From JBDKVA01 sp039679375 (GTDB lineage Bacteria > Bacillota > Clostridia > Acetivibrionales > DTU013), in the NCBI GenBank assembly GCA_039679375.1, contig JBDKVA010000136.1:1-37151 (forward strand): a DNA stretch of 37,151 nucleotides, in the 5' to 3' direction. Positions 32,802-37,151 of the stretch are shown here, in pieces. Both the position numbers and the translations under genes were made by a program. Position 1 is the first letter of the stretch; the number at the start of each line of letters is the position of its first letter. The notes beneath the pieces are model-generated. The model made no database searches, was not told the origin of the DNA, and saw nothing but the letters and a program-made list of their open reading frames with translations.

Positions 32802-33845
32802 TTAATATTCATATTGCCACAACTCATTATGCTGGCCCGAATCAGTCGTAACCAGGAAATTCACTTGCAGGAACTCTTCATCCCAGTTAAAATCTATCGC
32901 CAAAACATCGGTTGTATTTTCAATCTTAGGATCTTTAATCTCATAACACCTGTCAGATTCAATATCCCATATGATGATGCTCCGTTTTGCGCTGTAATGA
33001 TCCTGCCGCACCTTGAGCGCCATCTTTGTATGGTCGGAACTGATTGCGCATTCGGTCATCAGGTACCCTTGCGACTGTTTGTACTGCTTATATTCCACTG
33101 CCGAAGCTTCTTCATCGATATAAGAAACACGGATGACTGCTTCAATGGATGCAGAATCTGAGTAAGCAAAGAAATTGTCTTGATGCGCCCGCACATATGG
33201 AACGCTGCTTTCAAGGGCCAGCGGAATGATTTCACCTGTTACTTTGCATATTACATATTCACCATCAGTAGAATTTATAGTCCTATGGCAAAAAATCGAG
33301 GCGTCGTCTATCCACCATAATGCTGAATAATATTGCCCATTTTTACTTTTTGCGAGGATGCGTTCCTCGTTCGTTTTAATATTTAGCAAATAAATTGACA
33401 TACCGCCGATTCGTTTGTCGCCAATACAATCCTTATTGGAAATATAGGTTGCATATTCTCCGTTCGGTGAAATGCGGCCATCCATTGCCCAAATCATGGA
33501 AGGAACGTCACCCCGTCCGATGCTCTCTGTAAATTCGGATATTTCTTCCCTGCTTTTTCCTTCAAATGCATCAGGAATAGGAAGTGTATCCACGGGATCT
33601 ATACCAAGCGCATCATTGTTTTTGTCTACACATGTCCACGTTCCATTCTGAATATCAGAGAGCGGTGACACGTCAGATGCGTTAGGTATGTCAGATGAGC
33701 CGGATGAGTCAGGTGCAATAGATGTGCTGGGTACACCTGGCATATCCGTTATGTCTATGCTTGCAGATGGCCGCGTAGTTCCACAGCTTGAAAGCAATAC
33801 GGCTAGAACAATGATATTAACGATATTTGAAAGATTTATATGCAA
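32802..33845 (-). CDS. Lipoprotein with propeller-like domain
   Basis: From the TTG at 33845 the product has 347 residues: a hydrophobic signal (NIVNIIVLAVLLSSC) with lipobox LSSC (Cys21), a Ser/Asp/Pro-rich linker to about residue 70, and a beta-rich domain with units such as SPNGEYATYISN and SSDHTKMALKVRQD, again propeller-like. The TTG is favoured because GGGAG lies seven bases before it; an in-frame ATG at 33884 would add 13 residues but has no ribosome site and would bury GGGAG inside the gene. It lies 77 bp upstream of the larger lipoprotein on the same strand and may be its paralogue or partner. Confidence 0.78.
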   Translation of the reverse strand: MHINLSNIVNIIVLAVLLSSCGTTRPSASIDITDMPGVPSTSIAPDSSGSSDIPNASDVSPLSDIQNGTWTCVDKNNDALGIDPVDTLPIPDAFEGKSREEISEFTESIGRGDVPSMIWAMDGRISPNGEYATYISNKDCIGDKRIGGMSIYLLNIKTNEERILAKSKNGQYYSALWWIDDASIFCHRTINSTDGEYVICKVTGEIIPLALESSVPYVRAHQDNFFAYSDSASIEAVIRVSYIDEEASAVEYKQYKQSQGYLMTECAISSDHTKMALKVRQDHYSAKRSIIIWDIESDRCYEIKDPKIENTTDVLAIDFNWDEEFLQVNFLVTTDSGQHNELWQYEY

Positions 33846-34200
33846 AATTTTTCTCCCTTCGAAAAATAAAAGTACAAATTTCATACAATACTATATTAAG
33901 GATTATGTTATCGACTCCCCCTTATAGGCATAGTTTTAATAACATTTTAATTTATCTGAGGCTTGTTTGTACACTATTTTGCCTATATTCTGTTAAATTT
34001 ATTGCAAATTATTTAATCGCACCCGTCCGCACGGAAACTGATGTATGCAGGAGCTTCCGTGCGGGCTCCCAAGGATAGAAGAACTGCGGCGGCAAAGGCG
34101 GCTGCCGGTAATGAGGCTTCCGGCAGGATGTCTAAAGGGCAAGAAGTAAAGCTGAGATTAAAGCTATTCTTTCAAGTTTCTTTACGTAGTCCTGTTGTTA
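33846..34200. other. Gene-free stretch with a GC-rich patch and inverted repeat
   Basis: About 34020-34140 is noticeably richer in G and C than the AT-rich surroundings. It holds a 10-bp inverted repeat, CCGCACGGAA (34027-34036) with TTCCGTGCGG (about 34055-34064). A 71-codon plus-strand frame crosses it, but its low-complexity Ala/Lys text and lack of a ribosome site argue against a gene. Possibly a mobile-element remnant. I see no clear promoter for the 33845 gene here. Confidence 0.4.
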
Positions 34201-34878
34201 TCAGGGAAAGACAATATCTTCATCTTTCACCCAAAAGCTCTTGCCTCCTGGTATAAAAATTCGTGAGTATCCCTTTGTTCTTATCTCAATCCATCCCCTG
34301 GTAGTGCTTTCTAAGGTTTCCGTCTCAGCTTCGAAAATATCTTGGAAATCAAAAACATCGTAATATTTTGAACCTTTCATAATTGTAATGTCACCTTGGA
34401 GCTCATTTTCTTTATCCTGTGTGTAAGAAACTGTATCGGATTCCTTAATCCAGCCTTTAATATCCATTGGAGTATCATATGTTGGTATTGTGACATAGAG
34501 CCATTTCTCATTAGCAATTATAATTAAATCGTTTACTGAAACTAAAGAATTTTTCTCTATTTTCCGTAGAACTTTAGACTTTTCATAGGGCAATAAATAC
34601 GATTCCAGCTCTTTTTCTACAAATCTTACCTTGTACTCTGGTACAATATACTCCATTCCATATTCAAAATGCTTATCGTACTCCGTCTGCTTTTGTTCCA
34701 AATTCTCTATACAAGCCTCCATTTTGTTATATTTATATTTGAAATCAGACAAATCACTTTTTAGATGATTAACTGCATCATTAACAGCAGATTTGTCCAC
34801 TTCGCCTTTAATATAAGCAGTTCCAAGTATAGTTAGTAATATACTTATTATCCATATTAAATAAAATAATTTACGCAA
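34201..34878 (-). CDS. Membrane-anchored protein with coiled coil and SH3-like tail, function unknown
   Basis: From the TTG at 34878 the 225-residue product has one N-terminal membrane helix (LFYLIWIISILLTILG), a short coiled coil (about 30-70, SDLSDFKYKYNKMEA) and a beta-rich C-terminal domain with ISPGGKSFW-like text resembling SH3b folds (KGWIKESDTVSY, RGWIEIRTKGYSRIFIPGG). The TTG is chosen because GGGAG lies about eight bases before it, and the helix then starts properly with MRKLFYL; the longer frame to 34935 lacks a site. No known family was recognised. Confidence 0.7.
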   Translation of the reverse strand: MRKLFYLIWIISILLTILGTAYIKGEVDKSAVNDAVNHLKSDLSDFKYKYNKMEACIENLEQKQTEYDKHFEYGMEYIVPEYKVRFVEKELESYLLPYEKSKVLRKIEKNSLVSVNDLIIIANEKWLYVTIPTYDTPMDIKGWIKESDTVSYTQDKENELQGDITIMKGSKYYDVFDFQDIFEAETETLESTTRGWIEIRTKGYSRIFIPGGKSFWVKDEDIVFP

Positions 34879-34983
34879 TATATCATCACTCCCATTGTTA
34901 AATAAATAGGATTTTATGTATGATCTACTCCACAATCACATATACTCAAAATTCGGCTGCGAAACAGGCTAAAGCCTATCATT

Positions 34984-35022
34984 ATATTGGGTAACACCTA
35001 AAAGCTAGGTGCTATCCAATAT
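34984..35022. repeat. 17-bp near-perfect inverted repeat
   Basis: ATATTGGGTAACACCTA (34984-35000) and TAGGTGCTATCCAATAT (35006-35022) pair over 17 positions with one mismatch and one G-U, around a 5-nt loop. It lies between two minus-strand genes and could end transcription of the 35087 gene, but no U-run follows on either strand. Confidence 0.6.
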
Positions 35023-35086
35023 TTGTAATTAATAAGTGAATCATTAGTATAATCAGGCATTTCTCAGGCATTCGCACAACATAATG

Positions 35087-35602
35087 TCATAAATTTGTAT
35101 ATTTAAGGATGAGTATCAATAAGTTTTTGAACAAAGAATCTGTATTTTTTTCATCATACTTGCATGAAATTTGAACCATCTGAATACCTTTTGCCTCTCC
35201 CAAATAGATTCTTGCTATCTCAAATGAATCATTGCTTGCTTCTTTTATTGTCTCGTAATTTTCGCTCCCAAACAAGCCTTTTTCAATTTCCTTTGTAGAT
35301 AACAGATTATAAAAATATACATCTTTTCCGCTTTCAATATATATTCTGAGTTTTTCAAAATCTACTCTATCAATATACTTACTGTTAACGAGAATAACAT
35401 TGAATTCATCGTATTCAGATATTTCAGAATCTGTTGTAACACTTGCCTTTTCGGATTGGAAAACCCTCGAAAGATCAGAATCAGTTCCAATAAGCAATGC
35501 CTTGCACTTTTCAGCGTTGACTTCTTGTTTATTTGTGTTTTGACATCCTATAAAAAGAACAGTCACCATTAACAATATGATTAATGATTTAAATATCTGC
35601 AT
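35087..35602 (-). CDS. Small lipoprotein, function unknown
   Basis: The 171-residue product has a lipoprotein signal (MQIFKSLIILLMVTVLFIGC, Cys20) and a compact alpha/beta-looking domain (KCKALLIGTDSDLSRVF, FNVILVNSKYIDRVDFEKLRIYIESG) that may resemble a small Rossmann-like fold. I do not recognise the family. TAGGTGG lies four bases before the ATG. Neighbours on both sides are other small exported proteins of unknown role. Confidence 0.75.
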   Translation of the reverse strand: MQIFKSLIILLMVTVLFIGCQNTNKQEVNAEKCKALLIGTDSDLSRVFQSEKASVTTDSEISEYDEFNVILVNSKYIDRVDFEKLRIYIESGKDVYFYNLLSTKEIEKGLFGSENYETIKEASNDSFEIARIYLGEAKGIQMVQISCKYDEKNTDSLFKNLLILILKYTNL

Positions 35603-35647
35603 AAAACCACCTACAAACTATTAGTAATATTTTTTAAATTTATATTA

Positions 35648-35911
35648 GGGCTTGCTGATCACCATATCCGGCTCAACGGACTGCCTCTCGGCCGACTGAC
35701 GATAGATGCAGAACTGCTGAAAGAGCAAAGGCGGCAAGAGCGGCGAGACACGGGAATACAGAACGGGGTTGAAGGCAAATTCGGCGAAGGAAAAAGGGCG
35801 TATAGCCTGAATCGGATAATGGCACGTCTTAGGGAAACCAGTGAGACGGTCCGGATTCCTTTTATTCAAATTTTCAAGGTGCAGTTATGGGCAACTGGAT
35901 GGGTCGCCTAA
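35648..35911 (+). pseudogene. IS5/IS1182-type transposase, C-terminal remnant
   Basis: Plus-strand codons 35648-35911 read HHIRLNGLPLGRL..., then AELLKEQRRQERRDTG, NGVEGKFGEGKRAYSLNRIM and ARLRETSETV before a stop. This matches the C-terminal end of IS5/IS1182-like DDE transposases (compare the common EGKFGEGKRRYGL and KETSETV pattern). The N-terminal two thirds and a start codon are missing and no terminal repeats were found, so it is a fragment. Base composition is richer in GC than its neighbours. Its 3' end overlaps the end of the small secreted-protein gene on the other strand. Confidence 0.8.
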
Positions 35912-36145
35912 TTCAGGTGAAACTAGATTCGAATCACCCTGCAATATAGTTCCGCCTGGAGTGTTAGGCTCACCTGCTGATTCGACTATACCAGGTGTTG
36001 CTTTTACAAGATCGTTTCGGCTAATTCCTAAATCATTATCAGTCACTCTGATGATATTATCTTTTTTTGCATAAATGGGGACCGTAACGGTAAGAGCAAT
36101 AACTATACAGGTTATGATTGATAATGCCTTTTTGTGAAATCTCAT
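35885..36145 (-). CDS. Small secreted protein, function unknown
   Basis: This 86-residue frame has a signal peptide (FHKKALSIITCIVIALTVTV, cleavage near IYA-KK at about 26) and a short acidic tail rich in Gly, Pro and Ser. The ATG overlaps the previous gene's stop by four bases (ATGA), giving translational coupling. Its last nine codons overlap the transposase remnant on the other strand, so the C-terminus may have been changed by that insertion. Family not recognised. Confidence 0.6.
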   Translation of the reverse strand: MRFHKKALSIITCIVIALTVTVPIYAKKDNIIRVTDNDLGISRNDLVKATPGIVESAGEPNTPGGTILQGDSNLVSPELGDPSSCP

Positions 36146-36591
36146 ACTATTACAACCGTTTTGCTATAGCTGGTGAAGCTTTCAATTACAGCATTATTGC
36201 TGTTCATCGCCATATGTGTAAGTTTTAATCTGTATTGGTATCCACTTGCTACATACCAATCTTTACTTAAAGAAACAGCTATGTTATCCGAAACGTTCCA
36301 GGTTTTGATTGTATTCCACTGCCCATCGTATTGCTGAAGCTCAACGGTAAGCCCGGCAATATATCCATACTGGACTTCGGTTTTGCCTTCACATGTTAAT
36401 CTTCCGCCTGAGTTTAAAGTCAGATTGTTTTCACAACTAACTATTGCAAGGAAACAAGGTGAAATAGTAGCTTTAGCTTTGTTTGAATCAATTGGAGCAT
36501 TTTGCTCCGCAGCGGATGCACTAATACCGCTTAAGCACAATAATACGACAATTGCCGAGGCTAAAACTTTGCCTAAAACTTTTTTCTTCAT
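36142..36591 (-). CDS. Secreted small beta-rich protein, function unknown
   Basis: From the ATG at 36591 (AAGGAGG six bases upstream) the product has 149 residues: a signal peptide (KKKVLGKVLASAIVVLLCLSG, cleavage near ASA) and a beta-rich domain with LTLNSGGRLTCEG, GYIAGLTVELQQYDG and GYQYRLKLTH. Two mature-region cysteines (in SPCFLAIVSC) and a third in LTCEG could form a disulfide. The in-frame start at 36618 has no ribosome site. Coupled by ATGA to the 86-residue secreted protein, suggesting the two act together. It resembles a DUF-type exported family of Clostridia, but I cannot name it with certainty. Confidence 0.78.
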   Translation of the reverse strand: MKKKVLGKVLASAIVVLLCLSGISASAAEQNAPIDSNKAKATISPCFLAIVSCENNLTLNSGGRLTCEGKTEVQYGYIAGLTVELQQYDGQWNTIKTWNVSDNIAVSLSKDWYVASGYQYRLKLTHMAMNSNNAVIESFTSYSKTVVIV

Positions 36592-36668
36592 TGAAATCCT
36601 CCTTAGATCGGTTTTCACTAATAATAACCAGCTAAAAGAGGAAAAGGGGACAAGTTTTTGAAAATATT

Positions 36669-37151
36669 TTATTTTTTAATACTTTCCGCTATTCTCACCA
36701 TTTCTTTTTCTTCCAGTGTTCCGCTTAACCTATATGAAAATTCATCATCATGCCACACCAAAATATTGACATTTTTATTTGAGCTATAAAGTGCTTCCTG
36801 CCCATTTATAATAATTTTCTTAAGAGACGCGTTTTCCGTATCAATTACTAGCGAACCGGTAATATCGTTCATAGAGAAAACAAAATAATACTCTTCTCCT
36901 TTAAAAATCAGGCTGACCATATTATTTTTGACATCTCTTTTCTCCAGCTTAAAGCCTTCGGGTATATAGCCAAGGGTAATTTCATCGGATGTGTAAGAAT
37001 CGCCTTTTGAACTATTTTCTCCACAATTGATTTCAGAATAAGCTTGGCTTATTTCAATGACAAAATTCATAACCTTGACTCGCCAGGCCTCTACACTGAA
37101 TACTGCAATACCTGACATAATAATTACCGCAAACAAAAATACAGCGGCACG
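36669..37151 (-). CDS. DUF4367-domain protein, 5' end cut by window edge
   Basis: The frame stays open to the window edge (codons before the TTG at 37136 read RAAVF), so the N-terminus is missing. The visible 160 residues have a membrane helix (FAVIIMSGIAVFSV) followed by a DUF4367-type extracytoplasmic domain: LGYIPEGFKLEKRD, FKGEEYYFVFSM, INGQEALYSS and VWHDDEFSYRLSGTLEEKEM. Such domains often form the outer part of anti-sigma-like membrane proteins with a cytoplasmic N-terminus, which would lie outside this window. Treat that role as unproven. Confidence 0.85.
   Translation of the reverse strand, partial: RAAVFLFAVIIMSGIAVFSVEAWRVKVMNFVIEISQAYSEINCGENSSKGDSYTSDEITLGYIPEGFKLEKRDVKNNMVSLIFKGEEYYFVFSMNDITGSLVIDTENASLKKIIINGQEALYSSNKNVNILVWHDDEFSYRLSGTLEEKEMVRIAESIKK

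Noticed and set aside
34041..34256. Plus-strand 71-codon frame over the GC-rich patch
   Set aside because: No ribosome site, low-complexity composition, and it runs into the opposite-strand gene; noted only as part of an unexplained patch.
1..37151. CRISPR arrays, tRNA or rRNA genes
   Set aside because: No regularly spaced repeats, tRNA cloverleaf signatures or rRNA conserved stretches were seen while reading both strands.

Overview
The window looks like chromosomal DNA of an anaerobic, low-to-moderate GC member of the Clostridia, probably near the cellulolytic or saccharolytic Ruminiclostridium/Acetivibrio type. This is inferred from Gram-positive regulatory RNAs (an alanine-type T-box and a ydaO/c-di-AMP riboswitch), strong GGAGG ribosome binding sites, DivIVA, an AlaR-AlaT-like pair, DUF368, TIGR01212 radical SAM and ANTAR proteins, and lipoprotein-rich accessory genes. 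Nothing in the window fixes the species. Most genes lie on the minus strand; the plus-strand exceptions are a large secreted protein, an alpha/beta hydrolase, an alpha-glucan phosphorylase and a D-Ala-D-Ala carboxypeptidase.

Layout. 1-3380: a truncated AEC transporter, a DUF368/PopT-type membrane protein and guaA behind a near-consensus promoter. 3424-7486: a lar operon (larE, larB, larC) for the nickel-pincer cofactor, whose last gene overlaps a TIGR01212 radical SAM gene; no larA is present. 7680-11927: two secreted plus-strand proteins, the second flanked by REP-like palindromes. 12060-15860: prfB with a programmed +1 frameshift, an ANTAR regulator, and an alanine T-box controlling an Lrp-type regulator and an aminotransferase. 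15900-20390: accessory and housekeeping genes (a CBM-like protein, DivIVA, thioredoxin, a membrane propeller protein and a NAGPA-type glycosidase) bracketed by two direct copies of a ~90-bp stem-loop repeat. 20486-26460: a CmpB-like membrane protein, glgP, a dacF-like gene, and dapB behind a c-di-AMP riboswitch. 26544-33845: a lower-GC cluster with an ABC ATPase, an ABC-2 permease, a permease fused to a lipoprotein-like ectodomain, and two beta-propeller-like lipoproteins. 34000-37151: small secreted or lipoprotein genes of unknown function, an IS transposase remnant and a truncated DUF4367 gene.

How the genes work together. LarB, LarE and LarC act in sequence: pyridine dinucleotide carboxylation, sulfur insertion and nickel insertion. 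The Lrp-aminotransferase pair is probably induced when alanyl-tRNA is uncharged. dapB (meso-DAP/lysine branch) appears to be under c-di-AMP control and faces a cell-wall carboxypeptidase gene. The best candidate for an undescribed system is the ABC/lipoprotein cluster at 26.5-33.8 kb, where propeller-like extracytoplasmic domains occur as separate lipoproteins and also fused to a permease behind an internal lipobox.

Limits: all family names come from reading motifs in the translated sequence; no database search was run.
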